DNA from: Episyrphus balteatus
Taxonomy: Eukaryota > Arthropoda > Insecta > Diptera > Syrphidae
Reading direction: 5' to 3'
NCBI RefSeq assembly: GCF_945859705.1
Contig: NC_079137.1
Coordinates: forward strand, 55,088,552 to 55,152,551
Length of the DNA: 64,000 nucleotides
In this document: positions 22,347 to 36,500 of the stretch, piece after piece
Position numbering within the stretch: position 1 is the stretch's first letter
How the letters are laid out: the number at the start of each line of letters is the position of its first letter
Notes under the pieces: generated by a model
The model's input: the letters and a program-made list of their open reading frames with translations, nothing else
The model's database searches: none
What the model was told of the DNA's origin: nothing
Translations under genes and position numbers: made by a program

Positions 22347-24587
22347 AGGAGCAAACATGGTGGAATGGTAAACCTTTTTTCAAAAATCAAAGGAGAGAAG
22401 TGCGAAATTTTGATAATTTTGTTTGCATGTTTAAAATTTTTAACGATTGATTTTAAAACTTGAAACCAATAAAATAAGATGTCTAAACAAAATGGTGGTT
22501 GTTTTAATTAATATTGGATTTTAACCTTGCAGCTCTTATGAAATGAATATGAAAGACTAAAACAAGTTGCATGTTAAACAGACATGAATTTGTGTAATGA
22601 AGTTATTAATTAACAAGGAATTCAAACTACATGGTAATCTAGTAATTTTTATTGATTGAAATTCGATAACAAAAGTGCAGTAAAATTAAGTTTTGATATC
22701 ATAAAATTGGGTCCATTTGGCATTAGGGTGTCTGTCGAATTTCAAAGATTGGGGAGAAAAAAGTGAAAAAGTGTGAAATGAGTTATTATACGCATGCTCA
22801 AAATTAACGTACCACCTTATTCTACAAAAAACACTAAGTATTGCCATATATTATGTAACTCAGTATTATACTCATAGTTATTTTCTTAGATGAGGCAAGA
22901 GTGAGCTTAAATTCAATGGATGTAATGAAATATGTGTGAGGAAGGTTTTTGGGGAGAGATTTATTGCAGTCTGTACGTCAACCGGCGAACCTTTTAAAAG
23001 TGGGTAGAAAATGTTCATAGGACCCAGGAATTTTAAATCAATAGAACATGACTAAAGAGACGACATCCAACTCCAAGCAGTCTTGATCATCTGAAAACTG
23101 CGGTGATAGAAGTGTTGGAGAATATCTTAGATCAAGACCTCCAAAACTTAAATTCGTGGAATGAATAGACGACTCCAAGTTGTCATATACGCTTGAGGAG
23201 GCAATACCAAAGAAATCAAAGAGGTGTGCGTTAATTTTGAGCAGGAGTTCAAGACGATTTGGGATTTACATTTTTTAGTCGTGATATACACTGCAGTTCA
23301 AAATCAGAGCGAGAATTGCTTCACAGTTAAAAAGATAACGAAAGCCTACCATTGCTCGAAGCGTAATTTTTGGTCATTTTTTAGGATAAGCTCAGGACGG
23401 CAAGACTAGCAAAAAGCAAAACGGTAAATGGAAGTTGAAAATATGTTAAACTAAATAGGCAAGTTGAAATACGAAAATACTTTCTCCTTTCCCAAAACAA
23501 ACTAAAATGCATAGAATGGGCCATAAAGACTGGAGGGTAGAAGATTTCAAAAGAGATTTATGGCTGTTTTATAATGGTCCGGGGATCGGGAGATCTGAAT
23601 CGTGTGATTAGTAAGGTGGTCAAAGGATAATAAAGAATCAAATGAAGTTTTACTTACGTATGGAGTTGCCTTCAATCGCCTAGCCTAGATTAATAGTGAC
23701 GGTGTGATCCTTTAAACCATAAACTAGAATTCAAATATCCTCTTCTCATCCTTTCACTCGGTGTGGTCGACGCAATGTAGAATTTCTTTTTGTTTTGGTT
23801 GTATCTTCACTTTCAATAGCCCTCCTCGTGCAGGAGGTTCCAGGTTTCACTCACCTATTTTTCTTATTTTCCACCGACGAGGTTTTCAACTTATTTATTT
23901 GGTCAAGCCAAATTAAGAGGATTTCCCGCGTGTAATTTTTTTCTGGATCTTCACTAAGTTTACGTTCATAAGGTCGATATTAACTTCCAGGATTTTTAAA
24001 GGGCGAGCAACAGTTATTTGTTTCTTTTTGACAAAATTTATACTCATTTAACAAATCTCTTCTCTTCTTCAAGAAAATTCACAATCATACATTTAAATAT
24101 ATTTTATTGTTCTCTACGTCAAACAGAAAAAAAAATCAAGGAAATTCCCAAGTTTTAATGAATAAATCCTGCAAGATAGCAGTTGTTGTTGTTATTTTTA
24201 ACTATATTTCTAATAATGTTCAAGTTCAAATTTTAGCATATATGCCTAGACTTATTTTGTGTTGATCATGCTAAAGTATTTTTAATTAAATTTTTCTCAA
24301 AGATTAATTTTAGTTTTTTATAAAAAATGATAAAAATATGAATTCTAGAATAAACTGTGGATAAATCATTTAGATAAGGGGACAAGTAAACACAATAATA
24401 TCTCATACAATTAATTAAATTAAAATTAAATTAAAAAAAGAACAATTTAAAAAGAAGAAAAAAAAAAACTAAATAAGAATTTGATTCCGAAGAGAGAGAA
24501 AACTAAAACCAACCATCAACTATAAGATTCTATTGTACACTTAAAACTATAATGAATAAGCAGATGCATTTGAAATGCTTGCAACTC
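22347..24587. other. SPSB3-brahma convergent intergenic region
   Basis: 2.2 kb between the 3' ends of SPSB3 and brahma. No gene recognised. 23320-23800 shows weak, broken peptide similarity to a transposase-like pattern that I do not consider convincing. The last 500 bases are AT-rich and include the brahma 3' untranslated region. Confidence 0.5.
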
Positions 24588-27500
24588 CTAATCCATATCG
24601 TCATCTTCATCTTCTGAAATAGTATACTTTTTCTGAGAACGTTTTCGTCGACTTGATTTCTTTGCTGTCGATGAATTGGAATTAGATGCACTCGAAGCAG
24701 GAGTTGGTGTTACCGGTACACTACCCGAGCTACCAGCACCACCCTTGTTGATTTTCAATTTCATCTTAACCGATGATGAACCCCCATCATCATCTGAATT
24801 GTCATCGTCGTCTTCATTTTCCGACTGATCTGGTGATGCGGGCTCATTCGAAGCTAAAATTCGATTTCGTGCCGCCGAAAATACTTTTTGCAATTCAATT
24901 GAATCCAAATAGATTAAGCATGTGTCTTCGTTATAGATTTGTGCATTCTGACAAAGTTGTACAAAGTCTTTTTCCAAATCGGCAAACTCTGCATATTTGC
25001 CATCTTCAATGCGTTGTTGTATTTTTTTGATATCCAAGGGTCTTTTAATAATATCATAGTAGTCGGGCAGTTTTTGACGTGACGGAAGTTTTATGAATGG
25101 CTCCGCTAAATTTCGACCATCTTCGTTGGTGTATTTTACTACAGTCATTATGATTTTGTGCATTTGTTTTTTCAAACGTTTATCAACTGGTTGCTTACGT
25201 CTCTTCATCATGATCAATGAATCGTCATCAGAATCTTCTTTGCGACTCTTTCGTTTACGACTACGTTTACGTTTCGAATCACGATCTTCATCGTCTTCTT
25301 CCTCGAATTCAGCACCATCATCGATTGCTTTTAGCCATTCCTTTTCGGTCAAACTATCTGTATAGTCGACTTCTTTGCGTTGACGTGATCCCCGGCCAAG
25401 AATTATATCATCTTCATATGTATGCCATCTTTCAACTTCGTCATCGTCTTTGGTCAACCAATCGGGCAGTTCCGATTCGTCGATGAGACGTTCCCTTCCA
25501 GGATGAATAACTTGATCTTCTTTCTTGCGATCAACATCCATTTTCTTGAACAACTCCAATTCATCTTCACTACGAGCTATCATCATATTTATAACCTCAT
25601 CATCGGGTACTTCATTTTCTTCTTCCTCTTCACCGTCATCTTGATGCAAAATTGTCTGCAAGAATTGTTGACGTTCACTGCCAGTTGATTTCTGATCGAA
25701 CATACCAGCTTGAATGACTTTCTCATCCATGTTTAACTTGTATCTTGCTGCAGCTAGAATACGTTCTTCGACTGAATTGACAGTCATCAAACGAAGGACA
25801 CGCACTTCGTTTCTCTGGCCAATACGATGAGCACGATCTTGTGCTTGTAAATCCTGATGAGGATTCCAATCAGAATCGAAAATAACAACAGTATCGGCAG
25901 CTTGAAGATTAAGACCTAAACCACCAGCTCGGGTTGAGAGTAAAAATACAAAATAATCAGAATCCTTGGCGTTGAATTTCTTCAAAAGATCACCACGATC
26001 TTCTGCTTTGGTTGTACCATCCAAACGTAAGTAGCCAAATTGACGCCATCCTAGATAATCTTCAATAATTGTCATGCACTGTGTCATTTGACAGAAAAGT
26101 AATACACGATGGTTGGAAGCTTTTAGCTTTGGCAGAATCCGATCGAGTAATTCGAATTTTCCCGATACACGGTAGAGATCAGGACCTGAAAATAAAAATA
26201 AACGTTTAGTAACATTTTTTTAATTTAAACTAATTAAATTTAACTTTAACTAACTTAACATATTTTTTTTTGTTCTTGTTATAGGTTTTTTTGTTGTATA
26301 CAAGACCGGGCCCTTAGGCCCACATAAAAGTTCTTTTACAGGAAACAAAAAACTAAAAACCAAGCTTAAAAAAGAAGAAGAGAGTTGCTCTCATTGACGA
26401 TTTACTTATATGAAAGTCAAACGGGGCATAACTTCGTTCGAGTGCCTTAACATTCTGGACATAGGTTCGAAGTGTTCATATGCATTAAGAAATGCTGGAG
26501 ACTTTTGTTTACGTCTGTACAGGCGAGCACCAACACAAAACCACCTACTCTACAAAGGGCTTCAACTTTTCAACGGACTCCCGAATGAAGTCAAACATTT
26601 AACAAACTTGAATTTATTTAAATCTAAAACTAACTTGTTATTAAAAAAACAATCTTTTATAATTTTTTTTAAATAAGAGTTTTTTAAACTAATAAAAACT
26701 CAGTGAGGATTTACTTTTAAAAAAAATTGGTTCGACGATGGGAAAGGTAAAAAAGCGAAGTGAATAAATCTTTGAACGTTTTCAATTCTATGTGAATGGT
26801 ATTCGTAAAAATGTGATCAAAATTTAGAACTATATTCAAGAGGGGGTCTTACGAATTTAATGTAAAGAGATTTTGTAACACATGGATTGAACTCCTTAGA
26901 CCAACACTTAATAAAACCAAGGGACCGCATAAAAACGCCCAGATCACACATAGATTCTTCTATTTGGAGAGGTCCATTTAAAAAGCAGTAGATTCTTGGT
27001 GAAATTAAAGTACGTACTCGTGTAATTTTTTGACATTTACAAATATTTAAATTCCGAAAATTATGTGTGTGCAGATTGAAAAAGCGATAAAGGTCGTTTT
27101 AGAGAATATTGGACTCAGATTGAGTTGAAATTTCCTTGAAAATTTTCATATCATTTATGCAAACATTAAAAGGGAACTGTTTGACTGTTTGAACAAAAAA
27201 ATAAAAGAGGTCCAAGGTGACTCTCTAGAGGAACCCCAAATGTGGCGAAGGTTGCTTGGATAGGATTTATTAAGTTGTGGGATGCATTATCAAATGCTTT
27301 CGAAAAGTCAGTGTAAACTGTGTCAACTTCATTCCCATTTTCAAGAACATATGTTTTTGAGACAAATTCAATGAGGTTCGTTGTTGTTGATCTATCTTTA
27401 AGAAAACCGTGTTGGACAGGTGAGCATAAAGCCTTACAGTAGAAATAGACTGAGTCATAAACTAAACAGAGTTAGGGAATGCACGATAGTTTACCTATCA

Positions 27501-30500
27501 TTCTATAGTTTACGACTGTATTTTTGGGACCTTTTTTATGAATTGGGAAAATAAGTCTTTCCAAAAATAAGGAAATACACACAGCGCGGGGCATAAAAAG
27601 AAAAGATCAGTAAGTGGTTTCGATATAATATGCAGACATTTTTTTATTATAATGGAAGGTACGCCATCGGGACCGGACTATAATTGGAGGTATCACAGCT
27701 GAAACGGACCAAGTAAAAAAAAATCCAAATCTAATGCAAAAATCTCCGCAAGGTTGAACTCTACTAAGGTCTCTTATTAGTTTGTCCCAAAAGCGTTTCG
27801 ATTTAAATGGTCATTTGTTCCAAAAAAAATATTCATCATAATATTCAATGGTAGCGTCTTTACCTAAACTCGCTATATCTCCATATTCACTTTTTGTGAC
27901 TTGGTTCACTTCAGCTCTTAGCCTTCCAATGATCAGTTAGTTTATTTATTTAATCAATAACTAAATCCCTCGTTATTTTGACAGACACTAGAGATGTTTG
28001 CGGACAATCATTTAAATAGCTAAAATAAGTGTTGTAAGGTTCAGACGGATTTTTGAAGTTTTTCTTGCGAGAAAGGAGAACAGATTCGGCAATACACCAA
28101 GCAACAAGTGAATAAAACATTTTTGTGATTATATCGATGTAAGTTTAATCGAGATGAAATCAAAATCGATTTTTCTTAAAAGATCGTTTAGCTTCACAAA
28201 ATTTGCTTTACAGAAGTTGTAGTAAGACCCATTTGCTTCTTCATAGGTTTTAATTTAAAAATGATATAAAATTGTTAACTTACCAGAAACAACACCATGT
28301 CCACCAATATGATCGCAATACTTCTCCTCAATATGCTGAAACATGAATGGATGATTACACAGTTTTCTCAACTGTACAATTGTGTTCATCAAAGCCTTGG
28401 CACCACCCTTGCCCTGTTTTCCCTTCTCAGAACCATCAGTAAGCAAAACACCTTTGCTCTGCATGTGTTTGTAAAGTACTCGTTGCAATCCAGACATCTC
28501 ACATTTAATAATATACTCGACTTTTTCAGGCAATTGATGTTCCACCTCTTTCTTGAGACGACGCAACAAGAACGGACGCAATACTTTATGCAAACGACGA
28601 ATAATCAAAATAGTTTCTTCCTCATTCAACTCTACTTTTTCACCAGTGGTTGCAAATGGAGCATTAAACCATTGTTCAAATGTCGAGCAACTCTTGAATA
28701 TAGACGGCAACAAGAAATTCAACAAAGCCCACAATTCCGGCAGTTTATTTTGCAATGGAGTACCAGTCAATAGCAAACGGTATGGTGCCATATAGTGAGT
28801 ATTAAGAACTTGTGTCAATTTGCAGTGATGATTCTTCATACGATGACCTTCATCAATAATCATGTATTTCCATTGCAATTTAGCCAAAACTGATTTATCT
28901 TTAATAACGTATTCGTAAGTGGTTAAAAGTACATTGAATTTTGTTGCTCTCATTTGATTCTGTAACAATCGACGACCTTGTGGACTGCCTTTGTAACTAA
29001 CAATAGCAACAGATGGAGCCCACTTCTCGAATTCCAACACCCAATTGGGAAGTGTTGACAATGGAACAATAATCAAAAATGGTCCATTGACTTTTTTGCG
29101 TTCCATCAAATAAGTAACAAGAGCAATGGTTTGAATGGTTTTCCCCAAACCCATCTCATCGGCCAGAATGCCATTCAAATTGTTATTGTAGAGTGAAACC
29201 ATCCATTCGAGACCCTTCAATTGATACTCCTTCAGCTGACCATTTACCAATATATTAGCCTGTTCGTAAACCTTCTCATGAACAGTATGAGCAATGCTGT
29301 AATATGTTTGTTCTTCGGTACGGTATTCATCATCTTCAACCTTGGCCTTCTTGATAAGCTCCTTGGTAAGGTCTTCTTCGGTTTTTTCTTTCTTTCCGTG
29401 TCTAGCTTCATAACGTTCTCTATTTTCTCTTTCTTGACGCTCTTCTTCATCCTCATCATCGGAATCGCTTTCAACCCAATCCCAGCCAGGATGAGATTCC
29501 AGCCATCGATGTAGATCCTTCAAGTATGGGGCATCATCGCCGCTCAATTTGTTGCCAGTTGCTTGTTCCATAACACTTACGCGCATATCAGCAGCAAGAC
29601 AATTCTCATCGATTGATTGGTATTCACCACTTGCCAACAACTCTTTCTTGTAACGAACTTTACGTTTGCATTCTTCTTCCTTCTTTTTCTTTTGATCATC
29701 TTTATGCTGCTTGACCATTTCGGTGAGATTACAAATGTACTCATCGGTTTGTGACAAAAGGAATGCCAAACGTTTGTCTTTCTTTTGATCAATCAGCTTA
29801 CGATAACCTTCTTCGTCCTCAGCCATCAAACGGCGCATACGTTCTTTTTCAATGCGTTCTTGTTCCTTCTTTTGTTCTCTTTCTGCATTGGCATGATAAT
29901 TCATAATTGCCTTGTTCATACGTGCCAGCTGTACTTTATTGTTGCGATGATACTCTTTGAAATCTTTGCCATGTTGAAGAACAGCAGCCAGAAATTCTTG
30001 ATGTTTTTGGCGTCTTTTGCGTTCGGCTTCTAGTTTCTGTTGCTTTTCGAGTTTTTCAGTTGCTCGAGCTTCGCGGAGGCCTTGACGCTTGGTGCGTTTG
30101 TAGGCCTTGACATTGACAGCAGTTTCTAGAGTTGTATCGCGTCGAGTGCATTGGACGATTTCACTACGGAGTTGACGTTGGAAATTTAAAACACGCAGTG
30201 CTCGTAGCTCTATAGCAGCTTGAAGTCGAAGGTCTTCGGGCATTGTTGCAGGGAGTCTTTGTAGCTCTTGCATGCGGAGTGATATCCTTGAAGCAATGCG
30301 ATTTTCACGCTCTTGTAGCAATGTTATCGGATCAAGACCAATTGGTTTTGCCACGGTAGTAACCCGATTTGGTTTTGGCATTGGTTGTTGTGGTGGCGGA
30401 GCTGCGGGCTTTGGTCCTGGTGGACCCTGTGGCATTGGCATTCCAGGTGGCATTTGGCGATTGCCTTGTGCCATGCTTGCTTGCATTGGACTTGAAATTG

Positions 30501-33500
30501 GTGGCTGTCCTCCGCCCATCATAGGTGGTTTTGCACCGTTCGGCATTGAATGATCTGGAGGAGGCTGCTGCATTGGTGGTTGCATTGGCTGCTGACCGCC
30601 CATTTTGTTAACGCCTGGTTGGAATGGGCTACTGGGTGGTGTTGGGCATTGTGGTGGGGTACCATCTTGACGAACACCACCTGGAGGCGGTTGATTTTGT
30701 TGCTGAGGTTGTTGGGGACCAGGTCCGGCGTTTGGTGGCTGTGGTGGACCTTGCGGTGGCTGCTGCTGCTGTTGTTGTGGTTGATGTTGCTGTGGCTGGG
30801 GAGGCTGTTGCTGTTGTTGTTGCTGCTGCTGAAGCATTTGTTGCACTTGAATTGATATCGGTTTGTTTCGAGCTAATAAACGATATGCGGTAATTTGAGT
30901 TCGTAGCATATTCACTTGATTTCCAGTAAAATGCTGGTGTTTAGATGTGGCGCGTAGAGCCAAAAGTTGGGAGTAACGAGGATCCTCTTGAAGGCCCTTC
31001 TCCTCCATTGAATCGATTGCTCTTTGAAGGGCATTTAAGTTCTCTTGTCCAGGTCCGCCTGATGGTGGTTGGCCAGGTGCTGGTGGACCCTGGAAATAAT
31101 TAAATTAAAAAATAATGAGAATTTTGTTTGGAGTTTAAAAAAAAATTAATTAAAATAAAACAGCCCACAACATAGATATATTTGGAGTAACTTACTTGAC
31201 AAAGAAAAAGATAAAATAGAATGCTATTAGTCTAATACCGCTCAATATGTTGTATGGAGGCCAATAGTGTAGCCAATACTCCTAACTAAAAAAAAATTAC
31301 AAACTAACTATTAAAAGCCAAATTAAAAAACAAACAAATAAGATCCTACTTTTTAAGTAAAACAAATATTTTTTGAAGCGTTATTAATGCTTCCCACTAT
31401 AGAACTGTTTTCTCAATTTCTGACCTTCTCACAAATGACTTGACCGATTTCAACGAAAAATTAAGAAAAGAATTAAAAAAAAATATTTTTAGATTTTTAA
31501 GAAAAAAACCTTTTTTTTTTTGAAAAATAAATATTTCGAAAATAGAGCAATAAATTTGTTTGTAAACATGTCGATTTATATTTTCTTTTTAATGGCACAC
31601 CAATTTTTTGTTTAATTTTTTTTAATATACAGGGTGATTAAGGAGGAATCTGTCAAAAATATAGACCTAGTAGGTTGGGTTAAGATAAGAAAAAAAATCT
31701 ATTCTACCTCGTTTATATAGGAGGCAATTTCCTAAAAACTAAAAATGTATTAACAATCAACGCTAACATCTAAATGTATACCGTGATATACCTTTTTGTA
31801 CACTGAAAGCCATCTCGTCTTTTATCTTTTTTTTAAATAAAGCTGTTTTATAAAACAATTTTTGAATAATTAATTTTCAAATCCCTCCCATACGATTTTT
31901 TTTCTTTTTTTCGATCCAACTTACACGCTGTAGCATTTTGGCACATTCCTTCTGAATCACCCTGTACTAAGAACCGCTTCAACAATTTTTATTTTTTTTT
32001 GTAAGAATTACAATTAAAAAAAATTTAATTGCATACGTGGTTTGGTTTTCAAAACATTTGAAAAGGCGTTTTTTATAATTTTAAACACAAATTTTAAAAT
32101 ATTTTTTTTAATTTTTTTGCTAAATTTCTTTTAAAATTAAATTAAAAATACTCCTTAATGAATTTTTACATAAGAAGCTATAATATTCTAAGCAACTTTT
32201 TCCACAAGAGCAAGTATGTGAGACCCAGTCTCGCATTTTAATTGTTTTCAGTTTGAAGCCAAATTATGAGGAAATGGGTCGTATGCAAAAACAAAAAATG
32301 AACTTTTCAGTACATTTTAAAAATGTCAGCTTATAAAATAAAATAAAATAATATAAAATAAAATAAAATAAAAGAAATTAAAATAAAAGAAATTAAAATA
32401 AAATAAAAGGTGTGTTTTTTCTACAACTCAATAGCTACTCATTTTTTTATTTTATTCGAAAAACAATAAAACCAATTACTTACATGTGTAATTTTTATTA
32501 TTGTTTTGCGAATAAAATTAAAAATAGTAGCTACTGAGTATTAGAAAAAACACGCATAAAATAAAATATAATAAAATAAAATACTAAAATTAAAATAAAA
32601 TAAAAAATTAAAATAAAGAAATAAAATTATCACCTACTATTTTTATGACAAAATTAGTTTTTATTTTCTTTAAAAAAATCAGGTGATTTTTTGAAATTTA
32701 AGCCAAACTTTTGAAAAAAAAACTATTAATACAATTTTAAAATACAAAAAATCGGGCAATAGCTGTCTTAAATTCATTACGGTTAAAGTATTTTCAATTC
32801 CCGCTTAAGCTTCTGCACTACAATGTTTAAAAAAAAAGCTTTAAACTCACAACAATAAAATACCCATACTATCTATATTACACCAAGCTTAAAAAAGTAA
32901 TTTTGTATAAAGGACTCACGAATTTCAATTAAAACAAGTTAAAGTAATTCTATATTTGCCTTTCATCATTATTCCCATGAATCACAAATTATAATTTATG
33001 TAAAGAAAATGAAAAAGACAAAACAAAAACAAACCAAGACCAAGACAGGCAACATTATAAAACCGATTGCATTAATTATTAAGAAGTTAGTCTTGAATTT
33101 GTATTGTAACAAGCAAAATGTCTGCCCAACAAAGTGTCGAAGTAGATAAGCTTTTTAGTTTTATAAAGCCACTGGCAATTAAAGCAGGCGAAATGCTATT
33201 AGAGGGATACAATAGCAAGAAAAATGTAGAAATTAAATCAGATTTCTACGATGTTGTTACAGAATACGACAATAAAATAGAGAATTATTTAATGCAGCAA
33301 ATATTAGCATCTTATCCACATCATAAATTTGTGGCAGAAGAAGAATCTTCAAAAAACAATGCAACAGCACCATTAACTGATGCACCAACATGGATAATTG
33401 ATCCAATTGATGGAACTTCAAATTTTATTAAAATGCTTCCACATACTTGTGTGTCTATTGGATTGGCCATCAATAAAGAAATCGTTTTGGGTATTGTTAA

Positions 33501-36500
33501 CAATCCGGTTTTGAATAATTTGTATTGGGCGGTTAAAGGTAAAGGAGCTTTTAGAAATGGTGAAAAGATAAGTGTTAGCGATTGCCAGCAAGTAAGTTAC
33601 AATTATTATTATTATGATGTTTACGATTTAAATTGGAGCTTTAAATGGATTTGCTATTTTTCTTTATCTTTTTTTTTCAGGTAAAAGATGCAAATATTGC
33701 ATATGAAGTATCTTTATTGCACGTTTTAGATATATGTGATAAGCACATCAAACGAATGTATCATTTGGGATCAGGAGCAAGAAGGTAAACAATTATATTT
33801 GTAAATAAACTACAGACAAGCATAATATATAAGTTACGTAGGTCAACATTGATAGTGGAACGTTTTAAATAATATGACCACAAAAATAATGCAACCCCAA
33901 CCTACTTTAAATATAAAAATTTTAATTGTATGAGTTTAATTTGATAAGATTATTAAATAATCAAAACTAATAAGGATCAAAATACAAAGAAAGATAAACC
34001 AACAAATGACTTAAAATGATCTTGTGGTTTCTGACAATCTATGTTGTTTAAAATCATAAAGAAATTATACATTTATATTATATTTTATTGGTTTTAACTG
34101 CAAAATTCGCATTTATTTGATCTGCATTGTTATCTTTATTTATTATTTTTTTGAATTTTGTATTTTATTAATAAATAACTTTGTAGTAAAATGCCATTTG
34201 GCAAAATGAAGAAGGAACTTAACATTGAAATACAGGCTGCTTGGAATATTAAGGGCGATTTTATTCACTCGAAGTTGAATACAACTCGAGGTATTTTATA
34301 TTCAACTTGAGAATTCGAATTTGTTCACACAAAGTTGAAGTTTTTAACTTTCAATTTTAGAAACTAGAGTTTATCAACTTAAGCTTTTCTCAACTCCCGA
34401 AAATATGAGAAGTTTGCTGGCAAACTTGAGATTCTGGTTAAAAATGTCATTTGTTTATTTTTATTTTTGTGTCAAAAGATTGTTCAGATGTAAAGGAAAT
34501 CAAAAATTATTGTAGTGTTTTAAGAAATTAACCATTATTCAATTTTTTGGATAATGGAACTTTTGTGTTACCACCGAAACCAAAAATAGTTTGTGCCACC
34601 AAAACGTGTCGTAAACCTATTTTTTTTTTTTTTTTAGAACAAAAGTATTTTCGAAAAAAAGAATCGCATAATTTTTGTTCACATTAATAATAATAAATGA
34701 AGCGCGATGTGTGTAACAAAAGTATTTGTACATGTTTTTTCTTGTTTATTTTTGTTCTCCCAAAAACAATATTATTGGTCCAGGATTTCTTTTTGTGCTC
34801 TCGGAAAATCTTTCTTATGTACGTGAAAATGAGCTCTAAAATATGATTTCGCCGAGATCATTTTAATTTTATTAAAAAAAATAAACATGTACATTGCAGT
34901 TTAAAATATACAAAAAGGGCCATTCATAAATTCGAAAAAAAAAAAAATGAAACTTTAATTTAAATGACAAAAAATTCAATATAGATTTGAAATTGGCAGA
35001 TTGTTTTAATTTGTCACAAATATCCCAGGGATATTTTGAAAATTGGAAGTTGGCCAGCTTTAGATTTAAAACTGGAGAGTTTAGAGAAAAATTAGTGAAT
35101 AAAACGAATTTTCAACTTGGGATTTATCTCTCAAGTTTAGGTCAACCCTGGAGTTATTCAAATAGAGATTTTGCCCCAAGTTAAACAAAAGTGAATAAAA
35201 TGGCCCTAAAGCTTTTCAAAAATTCAACAGAATTTTTTAAGAACTCACTTTGGAAAATATTATATGAAATTTGTTTAAACTTACAAAAATATCTCTTGAA
35301 ATGGTTTAGAAGTATACCAGAGTTAATTTCTTGTAAACTAAGAATTTTTAGAAAACAAAATTGAAAATCTTTAGAGACATTTTTTTAATTAGCTTTTGTC
35401 TTTAAAAAAAAATTTCAAAACAAAATTGGTATGTCATTAAAAAGTAATACTAATCGATACATAAAAACAAATTTTCAATACAATTCAATGAATTTTTAAA
35501 TGACTTTTTTGAAATTTTCTAGAGATCTCAAGAAAATGTACTGAAAAGTGAGATAAAAGCTTGAGCTCATTTTTATTGCATACGACCCGCTTTTTTGTAT
35601 CATCAAAAATTTAATTTTAATTCATGAGTTGGTTTTGTTTGATTTTTTATTTTATTCTATATTGCAAGCAAATAAATAATGCCTATTAGAACTACAAACA
35701 TACTCTTTAATGAAACTGCCATTCAAAGCCATAATAATTGTCTTTATTTTTAGGTAAATACTGATATCAAAACTAAAGTTATTGTAGTTGTTACGTACCT
35801 ATTTATCAATCCATCAATTTTTTTTTTAAATTCAGATTAAATTTTTACTTGCGATAATGAACAAGTATGGCATCCGTAAAAAAAACTCGAAATAAAATTC
35901 TCATTTAGAAAAAAACTTATCTTTCTCAAAAATGGCATTAACGATTTTGATTAAATTTTTGTGTGTGCTAAGATAAAGGGGTTTGTACTTTGTTTGTTGT
36001 ATTTAAAAAAAATATTTTTGAAACATTACACGGTGTAACACTCAAAAAATACGCGGGCGGAGACCTATCAGGTTTTGTAGAGCTAGTCGCACTGAATACG
36101 AAACGCTATTTGAAAATCCCCTAACACCCCCAAAATCTGGAGTTACGGGCAAAAAACGGTTTTTTGGACCTTCACCCATTGAAAAAATTCTAGCTTCGAC
36201 AATTTGTTACCCATTTTCGATTTTTTTACAGTTTCTGATAGAAGATAAATATACCTTTTTAACAATGTATAAAACATGTAACTCGGTTAAACCACTTAGA
36301 ATTTATAAGATGTCAAAGTTCAAAAATTCAATTTTTTTTGTCATTTGCCCAACTTCGGCATCAATTTAAAGTATATGTTTTCAAAACAACATGCTATTTA
36401 AAAAATATATTCTAAAACTATATCTATTTCCCAATCGATCGAGGTATTTTTTATGAAAATCACTTCAAAATTGGCTTAGAAAAAAAAATTTTTCGATTTC

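Noticed and set aside
23320..23800. Possible Tc1/mariner transposase remnant
   Set aside because: A W-x-x-E-D-F-like stretch near 23540 hinted at it, but no catalytic aspartates or terminal repeats could be placed.
30272..30893. Plus-strand frames opposite the Pro/Gln-rich part of brahma
   Set aside because: Antisense shadows of a low-complexity region; hydrophobic look is caused by complementing Pro/Gln codons.
32272..35588. Apparent 3.3-kb element between GGGTCGTATGC and its inverse
   Set aside because: The interval contains IMPase 1 exons, so these are unrelated single ends of a dispersed family.
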